Below are positions 1 through 6,994 of a stretch of DNA of 64,000 nucleotides, one piece after another; within the stretch, counting starts at the first letter, position 1, and the number at the start of each line of letters is the position of its first letter. Below the pieces are notes generated by a model. The model made no database searches and was not told the DNA's origin. It saw only the letters and a program-made list of their open reading frames with translations. A program made the translations under genes and the position numbers. The stretch spans positions 496,001 to 560,000 of the forward strand of contig NZ_CP023396.1 in NCBI RefSeq assembly GCF_008808095.1. The letters are read 5' to 3'. The stretch is from Pseudoalteromonas ruthenica (GTDB taxonomy: Bacteria > Pseudomonadota > Gammaproteobacteria > Enterobacterales > Alteromonadaceae).

Positions 1-594
1 GGTGAGCTGTGGCGCAGAATAAATACCGAGTTAGACACCAAGGTGAACCTGATTGTGGTCTCTGATCATGGCATGAGCGAAGTAAACCCCGATGCCGGCA
101 TTCCTTTAGCATCGCTCAACATCGATGATGGGTTTAAAGTGATTAACTCTGGCACCCGGGTGGCTATTTATCAACATAAGGCGTCTACGCGTGCTTTACA
201 GGCACTGCGAGAGCGACTGCACAAGCAGGCGGCGGATCAATACCAGGTGATGAGTAAGGAGCAACTGGCTCAGTATGGTGTCACTATGGGGCCGAGACAG
301 GCTGATATTGTGCTGCAAACGCGCCCACCGGTGGTTTTTACGCAGCCAGATCATCACTATCTGGGCACCCATGGTTTTATCGATGATGACAATATGGACG
401 CTGTGTTCTTAGCCGTGGGTCCAAGTTTCCACCAAGGAAAAACGCTGGCGCAGGTGCGTAATCTTGATATTTACCCTATGGTGGCACATATCCTCGGCTT
501 AGAGATACTGACCCCCATCGACAGTGACGGTGCTACCTTGTGGCCAGCCTTGTTGTCACCGCCAAAGCGCGAATCGGCAACGCGCAGCAACTAG
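1..594 (+). CDS. Alkaline-phosphatase-superfamily phosphodiesterase (NPP-like), C-terminal part
   Basis: The frame is open from the first base, so this is the C-terminal ~197 residues of a longer gene. The visible part holds VSDHGM, the metal-binding Asp-His motif of type I phosphodiesterase/nucleotide pyrophosphatases, and later a second metal-ligand region with GTHGF, both typical of the alkaline phosphatase superfamily. Family members hydrolyse phosphodiester or pyrophosphate bonds of nucleotides or related compounds and are usually periplasmic or secreted. The catalytic Thr and the signal peptide, if any, lie outside the window, so substrate and location cannot be read. The gene ends just before a bidirectional terminator and converges with deaD. 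Family assignment is fairly sure; exact function is not. Confidence 0.8.
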   Translation, partial: GELWRRINTELDTKVNLIVVSDHGMSEVNPDAGIPLASLNIDDGFKVINSGTRVAIYQHKASTRALQALRERLHKQAADQYQVMSKEQLAQYGVTMGPRQADIVLQTRPPVVFTQPDHHYLGTHGFIDDDNMDAVFLAVGPSFHQGKTLAQVRNLDIYPMVAHILGLEILTPIDSDGATLWPALLSPPKRESATRSN

Positions 595-623
595 GGGTTG
601 TTGCTAGGCTGAAATCCAGACAC

Positions 624-652
624 AAAAAAACCGCCATAACGGCGGTTTTTTA
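624..652. terminator. Bidirectional intrinsic terminator between the phosphodiesterase gene and deaD
   Basis: Stem CCGCC/GGCGG (631-635 and 641-645) with a 5-nt loop, flanked by an A-run on the left and a T-run on the right, so it can end transcription from both convergent genes. Confidence 0.85.
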
Positions 653-665
653 TGTCATTGAAGGC

Positions 666-2438
666 TTATTGAAAGCTCACTGCTTTGCGCTCTTTACGCT
701 GGCCACGGCCTTTAGCGTTAGGGTCGCGGAAACTGCGCTTTTTGCCTTCACCTCGTGGTTCACGTGCCTCACGTGGTGCACGTGCTTCGCTTTGGCTAAG
801 TGTCAGCTTCATAGGACGCTTGCAGATATACACTTTTTGGAAGTGCGCCAGCTTGTCCTCAGGCATACCCTTTGGTAGCTCAACGGTACTGTGAGCGTCA
901 TATAAACGAATGTCGCCAATAAACTTGCTGGAGATATCCGCTTCATTAGCAATGGCACCGACGATATTTTTAACTTGTACACCGTGCTCGCGACCCACCT
1001 CAATACGGTACGTATCCATTGGTGTGTTAGCATCACGACGCTCGCGGCGAGGTTTTTCACCGTCGCGACGACGATCGCCTTTGCGCTCACTGCGTTCACC
1101 ACGCTCTGGACGTTCCTTCGCTTTGATTTCCTCGACCTTCAACGGCGACTGTTGCTGTGCCAGATAAAGTAGCGCGGCGGCTAAGTCACCTTGGCTCAAT
1201 TGCAACTTGTTACCTAGGGTATTGGCTACTTGCGCAAAGAACTCACTGTCTTTGTGCTCTAGCGCAGCAGCCACTTTCTTCTCTAGACCATCAATACGCT
1301 TTTGCTCAACGACTTTAGCGCTCGGCAGTTCTACCTGAGCGATGTCGCTTTTGGTGTGGCGCATAATGTTCTTAAGTAGGTAACGCTCATTGCCCTTAAC
1401 GAACAAAATAGCTTTACCTTGACGACCTGCACGGCCAGTACGGCCGATACGGTGTACATAGGCTTCGCTGTCTTGTGGGATATCATAGTTAACCACTAGG
1501 CTGATGCGTTCAACATCTAGGCCTCGTGCTGCCACGTCGGTGGCAATAACAATATCAAGTAAACCATTTTTAAGGCGGTCAACGGTGCGCTCACGCGCCT
1601 GCTGGTTCATATCACCGTTTAATGGTGCGGCAGAGAAGCCTTCGCGCTCGAGGAGCTCAGCCAACTGCACGGTGTCGTTACGAGTACGCACAAATACAAT
1701 GGCAGCATCAAAGTCTTCGGCTTCTAAAAAGCGCACAATGGCTTTGTTTTTGTGTACACGCGCTTGCCAGTACACTTGCTCGATAGTGGATACTGTGCTG
1801 TTGCGTGGCGTAATACGCACTTGCTCTGCGTCTTGCAAATAGGTTTTGCAAATAGACTGAATCTGTTTTGGCATGGTCGCCGAGAACAAACAAGTTTGCT
1901 TGTCTTCTGGTGTTTGCGCCATGATGCTTTCCACATCATCGATAAAGCCCATGCGTAGCATTTCGTCGGCTTCATCCAATACCAATGCACTTAAGCGTGA
2001 TAGGTCGATAGATTTACGACTGATGTGATCAAGTAGACGACCCGGAGTCGCGACAATGATTTGCGCACCGCGACGTAGGGCGCTGAGCTGAATACCGTAG
2101 CTTTGGCCGCCGTAAAGCGCGAGTACTTCTACGCCCTTAGTAAATTTTGCGTATTGCTCGAATGCTTCTGCAACCTGGATTGCGAGTTCACGGGTGGGAG
2201 TAAGCACAAGCACTTGCGGATATTTCGCATCCGCATCCAAGTTATTCAACAATGGTAAGGCAAAGGCGGCGGTTTTACCCGTGCCTGTTTGTGCCATTCC
2301 CAATACGTCCTTTTTGTCGAGTAAAAGAGGAATACATTGAGCTTGGATCTCGGAAGGAGTCTCATAACCCAATTCGCTCACTGCTTTTAAAGTAGCAGGA
2401 GAAAGGTGTAACGACTCAAAGGTGACTGGTTCTGACAT
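666..2438 (-). CDS. deaD: DEAD-box ATP-dependent RNA helicase DeaD/CsdA
   Basis: A 590-residue DEAD-box helicase. Motifs in order: Q motif near the N-terminus, Walker A AQTGTGKT (49-56), PTRELA (81-86), TPGR (131-134), DEAD (155-158), SAT (186-188) and HRIGRTGRAGR (329-339). After the helicase core come a charged linker rich in Arg/Glu, a DbpA-type RNA-binding domain (about 475-548) and a basic Arg/Gly tail. This architecture and length fit DeaD/CsdA, which unwinds RNA during ribosome assembly and mRNA turnover and matters most in the cold. The ATG follows an SD (GAGG, 7-nt spacing) that can be hidden in a hairpin, entered separately. The gene is monocistronic. Confidence 0.95.
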   Translation of the reverse strand: MSEPVTFESLHLSPATLKAVSELGYETPSEIQAQCIPLLLDKKDVLGMAQTGTGKTAAFALPLLNNLDADAKYPQVLVLTPTRELAIQVAEAFEQYAKFTKGVEVLALYGGQSYGIQLSALRRGAQIIVATPGRLLDHISRKSIDLSRLSALVLDEADEMLRMGFIDDVESIMAQTPEDKQTCLFSATMPKQIQSICKTYLQDAEQVRITPRNSTVSTIEQVYWQARVHKNKAIVRFLEAEDFDAAIVFVRTRNDTVQLAELLEREGFSAAPLNGDMNQQARERTVDRLKNGLLDIVIATDVAARGLDVERISLVVNYDIPQDSEAYVHRIGRTGRAGRQGKAILFVKGNERYLLKNIMRHTKSDIAQVELPSAKVVEQKRIDGLEKKVAAALEHKDSEFFAQVANTLGNKLQLSQGDLAAALLYLAQQQSPLKVEEIKAKERPERGERSERKGDRRRDGEKPRRERRDANTPMDTYRIEVGREHGVQVKNIVGAIANEADISSKFIGDIRLYDAHSTVELPKGMPEDKLAHFQKVYICKRPMKLTLSQSEARAPREAREPRGEGKKRSFRDPNAKGRGQRKERKAVSFQ

Positions 2439-2443
2439 TAAAA

Positions 2444-2467
2444 CGCCTCAGGGAATTCAAAGAGGCG
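2444..2467 (-). promoter_or_regulatory. Hairpin hiding the deaD ribosome-binding site
   Basis: On the minus strand, CGCCTC and GAGGCG (plus 2462-2467 and 2444-2449) can form a perfect 6-bp stem with a 12-nt loop. The 3' arm contains GAGG, the only SD-like sequence correctly spaced before the deaD ATG. The structure is visible in the sequence; a role in translation control, perhaps opened by DeaD itself, is inference. Confidence 0.45.
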
Positions 2468-2704
2468 CGCATTGTACAGGAATGAAGCAGTAATTGCTTG
2501 TATAAATTACAACTATTTCCTATGTGCTTGGTTTTGTATGAAATTTAACCAGTGGTGTTCGTTGCACTTAGATTTAGTCACGGAGAAATCACGTAAATTT
2601 AACGGTTTAACGCGTGTGTACTCAGCCTGTTTTGTTGCTATAAATGCATTAAAAACTGACGGGCCAAAGAGAGTTTGTCAGCTCGAAAATGGCGCACAGG
2701 GGGC
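2468..2704. other. Intergenic region between deaD and the grxA terminator
   Basis: An AT-rich stretch that should hold the deaD promoter and a leader on the minus strand. TACAAT near 2475-2480 (minus) is a possible -10, but I find no convincing -35. The 91-codon open frame on the plus strand here has no recognisable protein character. Nothing else is supported. Confidence 0.3.
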
Positions 2705-2732
2705 AAAAAAAAAGCCGAGTATGATCCCGGCT
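2705..2732 (-). terminator. Intrinsic terminator of grxA
   Basis: On the minus strand, a stem AGCCG/CGGCT (2728-2732 and 2713-2717) is followed by a run of nine U residues (A-run 2705-2713 on the plus strand), just past the grxA stop codon. Confidence 0.8.
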
Positions 2733-2743
2733 TTTTTATCGTA

Positions 2744-3010
2744 TTAGTCTTGGTATAGACCTAAATTTTCTTTCGCGTAAGCTTCGAACTCAGTAAACCC
2801 ACCAATGTGCGCCTGATCGATAAAGATCTGCGGCACTGTTTCACATGGTTTGCCGGCTGATTTTTCTAAATCCGCTTTGCTGATCCCTTCTTTAACGATA
2901 TCGATATAGCGGTATTTGAAATCATCGCGGCTTTGCGTCAGTTGCTCGGCAACATCTTTTGCGCGTACGCAGAAAGGGCACCCTTCACGGCCAAAAATAA
3001 CAGTTAGCAT
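2744..3010 (-). CDS. grxA: Glutaredoxin 1 (GrxA-type)
   Basis: An 88-residue glutaredoxin, close in length to E. coli GrxA (85). The redox-active CPFC is at 11-14, cis-proline in TVP at 58-60, and the C-terminal IGGFTEF glutathione-binding segment is intact. N-terminal VIFGREGCPFC and the DDF(K/Q)Y(R/Q)Y pattern point to the GrxA subgroup rather than GrxC. It reduces protein disulfides and mixed disulfides with glutathione, classically ribonucleotide reductase, in the cytoplasm. The start has an SD (GAGAG) on the minus strand. It lies 101 bp downstream of ppiC on the same strand and may have its own promoter. Confidence 0.93.
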   Translation of the reverse strand: MLTVIFGREGCPFCVRAKDVAEQLTQSRDDFKYRYIDIVKEGISKADLEKSAGKPCETVPQIFIDQAHIGGFTEFEAYAKENLGLYQD

Positions 3011-3111
3011 AATTCTCTCCAGTGCAGTTGAAAACGTTAGGTTTGCAGTGTAGCGAGGTTCGTCGCCGGGGTAAAATAAGCAAAAACGATTTCTATATTC
3101 GCTAAAAGCGA

Positions 3112-3390
3112 TTAACTACGATAAACGGTTTTAATTAGGTGGTAACCAAACTTGGTTTTCACCGGCCCGTGTACTTCCAATAGCGGCTTTTTAAACACCA
3201 CATCGTCAAAGGCTTTGACCATAGTGCCGCGCTGAAATTCACCCAAATCGCCGCCACGTTTCTTTGATGGACAGGTGGAGTATTGTTTCGCGAGTTTATT
3301 AAAGTCGCCGCCTTTGTCTAACTTGGCTTTGATAGCCAAGCACTCTTCTTTGCTCTTCACTAATATGTGATATGCACACGCTTTTGCCAT
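3112..3390 (-). CDS. ppiC: Small parvulin peptidyl-prolyl isomerase PpiC
   Basis: A single-domain parvulin of 92 residues, matching the size of E. coli PpiC (93). It begins AYHILVKSKEE, carries the GGDLGEF motif in the middle and ends with KFGYHLI, all rotamase-domain hallmarks. There is no signal peptide, so a cytoplasmic cis-trans prolyl isomerase is expected. An SD (AGGACG) precedes the ATG. The gene begins only 9 bp after the stop of the Kelch gene, which suggests cotranscription with the Kelch and thioredoxin-like genes. Confidence 0.93.
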   Translation of the reverse strand: MAKACAYHILVKSKEECLAIKAKLDKGGDFNKLAKQYSTCPSKKRGGDLGEFQRGTMVKAFDDVVFKKPLLEVHGPVKTKFGYHLIKTVYRS

Positions 3391-3399
3391 AACTGCGTC

Positions 3400-4452
3400 C
3401 TAAAATGAATATCGATAAGGGGTGACCACGTCGAGCACCTTTTGCTTTTCGCCCATGCCGCCAATGCGATAGGCGGTGCCTTGGTGACTCAGTAAACCCC
3501 GGTGGTCCATGGTGCCCTGTTGGGCATGCTCTAAACGTTGCCAACGATTAGAATCAGTATCGAAACGCCATACCTGATTTGACGGCGAACTGGGTTTACC
3601 ATTATAGCCGATACCGTTGTAGTTATAAGGGTTAGGGGAGCCCGCCATAAACACCAGCTGGCCATTGATTGTTCCCGCTGCCATACGATAATGACTCTTG
3701 CCGGTGGGGTGGCTAATCATACGCCAATCAATTTTTGTTGGCTTGTCGGGGTGGATGATCCCTTTAAAACATTGGGCTTTGCCATCGAAGCCTCGGCGTT
3801 TATCAATATAAGCAACGGTTTTTACGCCATCACACACCACCATGATATTACCTTTAATTGCACCGGCGTGACCAAATACCGGCTCGCCTAAAAATGGCGA
3901 CGCTTGTTGCCAAGCATTATTAGCAATGTCATAGACTTGTACTAAGTTCACGTTGCCATCATTGTGCCAGCCACTGATCAAGTAGATAAACTTGTCTTGG
4001 TAATTCAACGCAACGCTATCATCGACAGGCACGGGCATATCGGCGAGGCGCTGGTAGCTGTTGGTTAGCACATCAAAACGATAGGCGTCGGGCGCTGAAA
4101 TTTCACTGTGATCGTCGGCCACGGTATAGCCACCAAAAACATAAGCGTATGGACCGACCCCCACAGCAGTCGCCGCCAATCGGCCTTTTAATTCGGTACT
4201 GGCGGGAACACTTTTTTTGCCTTGCCATTGCCCCTGGCCAATTTTTAATGCCCACACTTTATTGTGCACGTCCTCGTGACTTTTCCCAGCACCTAACCCC
4301 ATGAAGCTAATAAAATAAGGCCCTTGTTCCGTTGTCACTTGGGCGACCGCATTATTGGTCACTGGCTCGGGTAACGCTGGCAGGGGTTTTGTAGCCCACG
4401 TTGGCGCGCAGAGCATGCTCAGCGCCGCGACAAAGCAATGTCGTTTATTCAT
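3400..4452 (-). CDS. Exported Kelch-repeat protein, function unknown
   Basis: A 350-residue protein with an N-terminal signal peptide (hydrophobic 6-19, likely cleavage near A20). The body shows repeated Kelch/galactose-oxidase-type blades: strings such as VFGGYT, YLISGW, VFMAGS and RIGGMG recur about every 45-50 residues, each preceded by a pattern of aromatic and hydrophobic strands. It should fold as a beta-propeller in the periplasm. I see no extra catalytic domain. It resembles N-acetylneuraminate-epimerase-type propellers in layout, but nothing in the neighbourhood concerns sialic acid, so I do not assign that activity. Its start overlaps the end of the upstream thioredoxin-like gene by 8 bp. 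Confidence 0.75.
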   Translation of the reverse strand: MNKRHCFVAALSMLCAPTWATKPLPALPEPVTNNAVAQVTTEQGPYFISFMGLGAGKSHEDVHNKVWALKIGQGQWQGKKSVPASTELKGRLAATAVGVGPYAYVFGGYTVADDHSEISAPDAYRFDVLTNSYQRLADMPVPVDDSVALNYQDKFIYLISGWHNDGNVNLVQVYDIANNAWQQASPFLGEPVFGHAGAIKGNIMVVCDGVKTVAYIDKRRGFDGKAQCFKGIIHPDKPTKIDWRMISHPTGKSHYRMAAGTINGQLVFMAGSPNPYNYNGIGYNGKPSSPSNQVWRFDTDSNRWQRLEHAQQGTMDHRGLLSHQGTAYRIGGMGEKQKVLDVVTPYRYSF

Positions 4453-4951
4453 CTCTACCTCGGTATTTTATGCCTAATTCACTGGAGTAGCCCATAGAGC
4501 GGGCAGTTATGCGCAGTGATTCATCAATAACATAATAGGTTGGGAATGCAGATATTTTATATTGCTTGGCGGTTTGTGCGCTACCTAAAAGTATGGGCAT
4601 GGATAAAGAGAGGTCAGCGACAAAATCTTGCACTTGTTGCTCACTTTGATAATCAAGGGCAACGGCCACAGCGTTAATATCGCCATCATCCATTGCCGAT
4701 TGTAAGTTAGGCATGGACACCTTGCAGATAGAGCACCATGGCGCAAAAAAGTATACCACGGTGGTTTGCCCTTGGAGTTCTTTGATGCTGTATCGCCCCT
4801 GTTCATTGAGTTGTGTTAAGGCAAAGTAAGGCGCGGGGGTGTGATCGGTACTGAGCAGATTGCGCTGTTGAAATGCGCTGACAGCAAAGAAAACGATCGC
4901 AATAACAATAATCTGCAATAAAATTTTTTTCATATTTAACTTAAAATTCAT
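4445..4951 (-). CDS. Membrane-anchored thioredoxin-like disulfide oxidoreductase (TlpA/ScsD-type)
   Basis: 168 residues: a single N-terminal membrane segment (about 10-26) and then a thioredoxin fold with WCSIC (72-76) as the active site and the cis-proline in FPTYY (P137). This is the pattern of periplasm-facing TlpA/ResA/ScsD proteins, which reduce or oxidise disulfides of exported proteins. A second possible start, Met7 at 4933, would trim six residues; neither start has a strong SD. It overlaps the Kelch gene by 8 bp, so the exported propeller is an obvious candidate partner, but that is inference. Confidence 0.82.
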   Translation of the reverse strand: MNFKLNMKKILLQIIVIAIVFFAVSAFQQRNLLSTDHTPAPYFALTQLNEQGRYSIKELQGQTTVVYFFAPWCSICKVSMPNLQSAMDDGDINAVAVALDYQSEQQVQDFVADLSLSMPILLGSAQTAKQYKISAFPTYYVIDESLRITARSMGYSSELGIKYRGRDE

Positions 4952-5002
4952 AGGCTTAATAAATTAGACCGGATAGTGGCAGAAAAAATTTTGCATCTTT
5001 TT

Positions 5003-5030
5003 CTTGAAAATAAAGACGCTGTCCATATAT
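5003..5030 (+). promoter_or_regulatory. Heat-shock (sigma-32) promoter of the hsp20 gene
   Basis: CTTGAA at 5003-5008, a 14-bp spacer, then CCATATAT at 5023-5030. This matches the RpoH consensus (CTTGAA, 13-17 bp, CCCCATNT) closely. Transcription would begin near 5037, giving a leader of about 115 nt. Confidence 0.8.
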
Positions 5031-5124
5031 CAGTTAGTGAGGACGCCGGAAAGGGTCCCAAACTAAGTAAACTTATTGATTTAAAACGTAAATGTTACTT
5101 GTTCATCGTGAAAAGTAGCAACTA

Positions 5125-5147
5125 ATATCGCTTAATTATGAGGATAT
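5125..5147 (+). promoter_or_regulatory. ROSE-type RNA thermometer hairpin at the hsp20 start
   Basis: AUAUC (5125-5129) pairs with GAUAU (5143-5147), G5130 is bulged, and CUU (5131-5133) pairs with GAG (5140-5142) around a 6-nt loop. The 5' side contains UCGCU (5128-5132), which fits the UYGCU signature of ROSE elements, and the 3' side hides the SD GAGGA (5140-5144) five to ten bases before the ATG. ROSE thermometers are established regulators of ibpA-type genes; this assignment is from sequence alone. Confidence 0.7.
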
Positions 5148-5151
5148 CATT

Positions 5152-5598
5152 ATGCGTACAGTAGATTTATCACCACTATATCGTTCATTCATCGGTTTTG
5201 ACCACCTTGCATCACTTATGGATGCGGCGGCACGCACCGACAAGCAGCCAAGCTACCCACCTTACAACATCGAGGCATTGGGTAAAGACCAGTATCGTAT
5301 CACCATGGCGGTGGCTGGATTCAGCGAAGATGAGCTGAGTATTGAGTCAGAGAACAATACTCTGAAAGTCGCCGGTATTAAGGCTGACAAAGACGACAAG
5401 CAAGAGCGAAAATTCATTCATCAAGGTATTGCTGAGCGCAACTTCGAACGTAAGTTCCAGCTTGGCGACCATGTTAAAGTGCTCGGCGCAGGGCTTGAAA
5501 ACGGGCTCCTAGTCATTGACCTAGAGCGAGAGATCCCTGAAGCCTTGAAGCCACGTAAAATTGAAATAGGTTCTGGCAATTTGCTTGAGAGCAAATAA
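5152..5598 (+). CDS. ibpA: Small heat-shock protein IbpA/Hsp20
   Basis: 148 residues with the alpha-crystallin domain from about 35 to 130: YNIEALGKDQYRITMAVAGF, then the conserved G(I/V)AER-FER-F and a late A-GLENGLL motif. The N-terminal SPLYRS-IGFD is typical of IbpA/IbpB. It should act as an ATP-independent holdase in the cytoplasm that keeps aggregates accessible to DnaK and ClpB. Regulation is unusually readable: a sigma-32 promoter and a ROSE-type leader lie directly upstream, and a strong terminator follows. Confidence 0.95.
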   Translation: MRTVDLSPLYRSFIGFDHLASLMDAAARTDKQPSYPPYNIEALGKDQYRITMAVAGFSEDELSIESENNTLKVAGIKADKDDKQERKFIHQGIAERNFERKFQLGDHVKVLGAGLENGLLVIDLEREIPEALKPRKIEIGSGNLLESK

Positions 5599-5622
5599 AT
5601 TCTAGTCATTCTCCCTGTGTTT

Positions 5623-5648
5623 ACGCCGCCCAACCGGGCGGCGTTTTT
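5623..5648 (+). terminator. Intrinsic terminator of ibpA
   Basis: Perfect 8-bp GC stem CGCCGCCC/GGGCGGCG (5624-5631 and 5636-5643), 4-nt loop, then TTTTT. It sits immediately before the next gene. Confidence 0.88.
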
Positions 5649-5662
5649 GTGTGGATAAACCG

Positions 5663-6007
5663 ATGCGTAAAACTGATAAGAAAAAAGACAACACACTGCG
5701 CAAAGCGCTGACCCGCTTTTGTAATGAACATTGTGAGCCGTTGTCAGGTTTTGAGTGGCTGACCCACGTTATTGATTGGCAGCGAGCCGACAGCATCAGA
5801 GTGATTGTGGTGTTCACCACCGATGAACAGTTACGTTCCTTTTTAGGCTCACAAATGCGCCCGCAATTGGAAGCGCAGTTGATGGCGGTGCTCAAGGCCG
5901 AGGACTTAGCTATGCACAACCCGAAAAAACAGATAGTCTACGACACTGAACAGCAGTGCAAAGTAGGCCACAATGGTAACTGGGCACGGCGATTAAGCCA
6001 CCTTTAG
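5663..6007 (+). CDS. Hypothetical protein, function unknown
   Basis: About 114 residues from ATG 5663; a GTG at 5651 would add four residues but lies directly behind the ibpA terminator T-run and has no SD. The protein is mixed alpha/beta in character, with a very basic N-terminus (RKTDKKKD), a central hydrophobic strand (IRVIVVFTT), and a C-terminus with VYDTEQQCKVGHNGNWARRL. No signal peptide or membrane segment. I recognise no family. It is followed 9 bp later by the NYN-domain gene with a good SD in between, so the two are probably cotranscribed. Confidence 0.6.
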   Translation: MRKTDKKKDNTLRKALTRFCNEHCEPLSGFEWLTHVIDWQRADSIRVIVVFTTDEQLRSFLGSQMRPQLEAQLMAVLKAEDLAMHNPKKQIVYDTEQQCKVGHNGNWARRLSHL

Positions 6008-6016
6008 AGAGGATCT

Positions 6017-6493
6017 ATGCCTACAGCGGCCATTTTTGTAGATGTACAAAATATATATTACACCTGCCGTGAGAGCTTTGCGCGTAACTTTGACTACAAC
6101 GCCTTTTGGCGTGAGGTAAGCGCTAAGTACGAAATAGTCACCGCCATTGCTTATGCCATTGATCGTGGCGATAGCAAACAACGAGAATTCCAAAATATCC
6201 TCCGAGCCATTGGCTTTGAGGTCAAGCTGAAACCCTATATTCAGCGTGCTGATGGTTCGGCTAAAGGCGATTGGGATGTGGGTATCACCCTTGATGCTAT
6301 GGAGTATGGAACGCAAACGGATACCACCATTTTACTCTCTGGTGACGGTGATTTCGATATGCTCGTCGCCAAGCTACGTCATGAATGTAATAAGCGCGTC
6401 GAAGTGTACAGTTGTGCGCCGTTGACGGCGACATCCTTGATCAATGCCGCCAGCCATTTCCGCGCTATAGACGATACGCTATTGTTGGGCTAA
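6017..6493 (+). CDS. NYN-domain (PIN-like, LabA/DUF88) putative RNase
   Basis: 158 residues that are essentially one NYN domain. Conserved acidic residues of the PIN-like active site are present: D9 in FVDVQN, D85/D87/D93 in GDWDVGITLD, and D110/D112/D114 in SGDGDFD. NYN/LabA proteins are Mg2+-dependent nucleases or RNA-binding proteins of the PIN fold; the intact acid set suggests an active enzyme, though its target is unknown. SD AGAGAGGA precedes the ATG. The end overlaps by 15 bp the end of the convergent gene on the minus strand. Confidence 0.85.
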   Translation: MPTAAIFVDVQNIYYTCRESFARNFDYNAFWREVSAKYEIVTAIAYAIDRGDSKQREFQNILRAIGFEVKLKPYIQRADGSAKGDWDVGITLDAMEYGTQTDTTILLSGDGDFDMLVAKLRHECNKRVEVYSCAPLTATSLINAASHFRAIDDTLLLG

Positions 6494-6994
6494 CTGCTCT
6501 TCCAACTGTTGTTTGGCTTGCTCTAAGGCGGCAATTTTATCCCGAGCAAACTGCAGCTGTTCCGGCGAGATGCCTTCTCGCTCTCCCCGCGCTAGCCAAG
6601 TTTTAAGGAGCGCGACTTTATCTTTTGCGGCACTGATATAGGCGCGTTTAAAGTCGTTGTGCTGGCGCTGTTGGTAGCGCTGATAAGCTTGGTGATCGTG
6701 CAAATCACCCTGATAAGCGTCGTCTTGTTGCCGGTCTTTGGCGATAGGAGGCACATATTCCGGCTCTGTGATAGGCGCTTGAGCGCTTATCTGTTTAGGG
6801 GGATCAACGGCTTGCGAATACTGTGTTTTACTCTGGCGAGCAGAGACCGCCTCTTCGGCTGCCACTGCGGGGGTATCACGCACAGACAGCAAGGTGGACG
6901 AGTCGCTGCGGGCTTTGATAGCCCCAACATCGGCGCTCAAATACCAGGCTAGAGCGCCTATGAGCAGTATTAAAAGCACTATGACTCGTTTCAT
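6479..6994 (-). CDS. Membrane-anchored coiled-coil protein, chaperone-like, third gene of phospholipase operon
   Basis: About 171 residues starting at ATG 6994, whose ATGA overlaps the stop of the upstream isomerase gene; a start further upstream would push it into that gene. It has a short cytoplasmic basic tip, one membrane segment (about 3-20), a Pro/Ala/Gln-rich linker, and a C-terminal helical region heavy in Gln, Lys and Glu (about 95-171). This plan (anchor, variable linker, helical body) recalls steric chaperones of secreted lipases (LifO) but is half their length and I see no diagnostic motif. The tight coupling to a secreted phospholipase-like gene supports a role in its folding or export; this is inference. 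Confidence 0.6.
   Translation of the reverse strand: MKRVIVLLILLIGALAWYLSADVGAIKARSDSSTLLSVRDTPAVAAEEAVSARQSKTQYSQAVDPPKQISAQAPITEPEYVPPIAKDRQQDDAYQGDLHDHQAYQRYQQRQHNDFKRAYISAAKDKVALLKTWLARGEREGISPEQLQFARDKIAALEQAKQQLEEQLAQQ

Noticed and set aside
2472..2747. 91-codon frame on the plus strand after deaD
   Set aside because: No SD, cysteine/aromatic-rich unlikely protein, and it runs through the grxA terminator.
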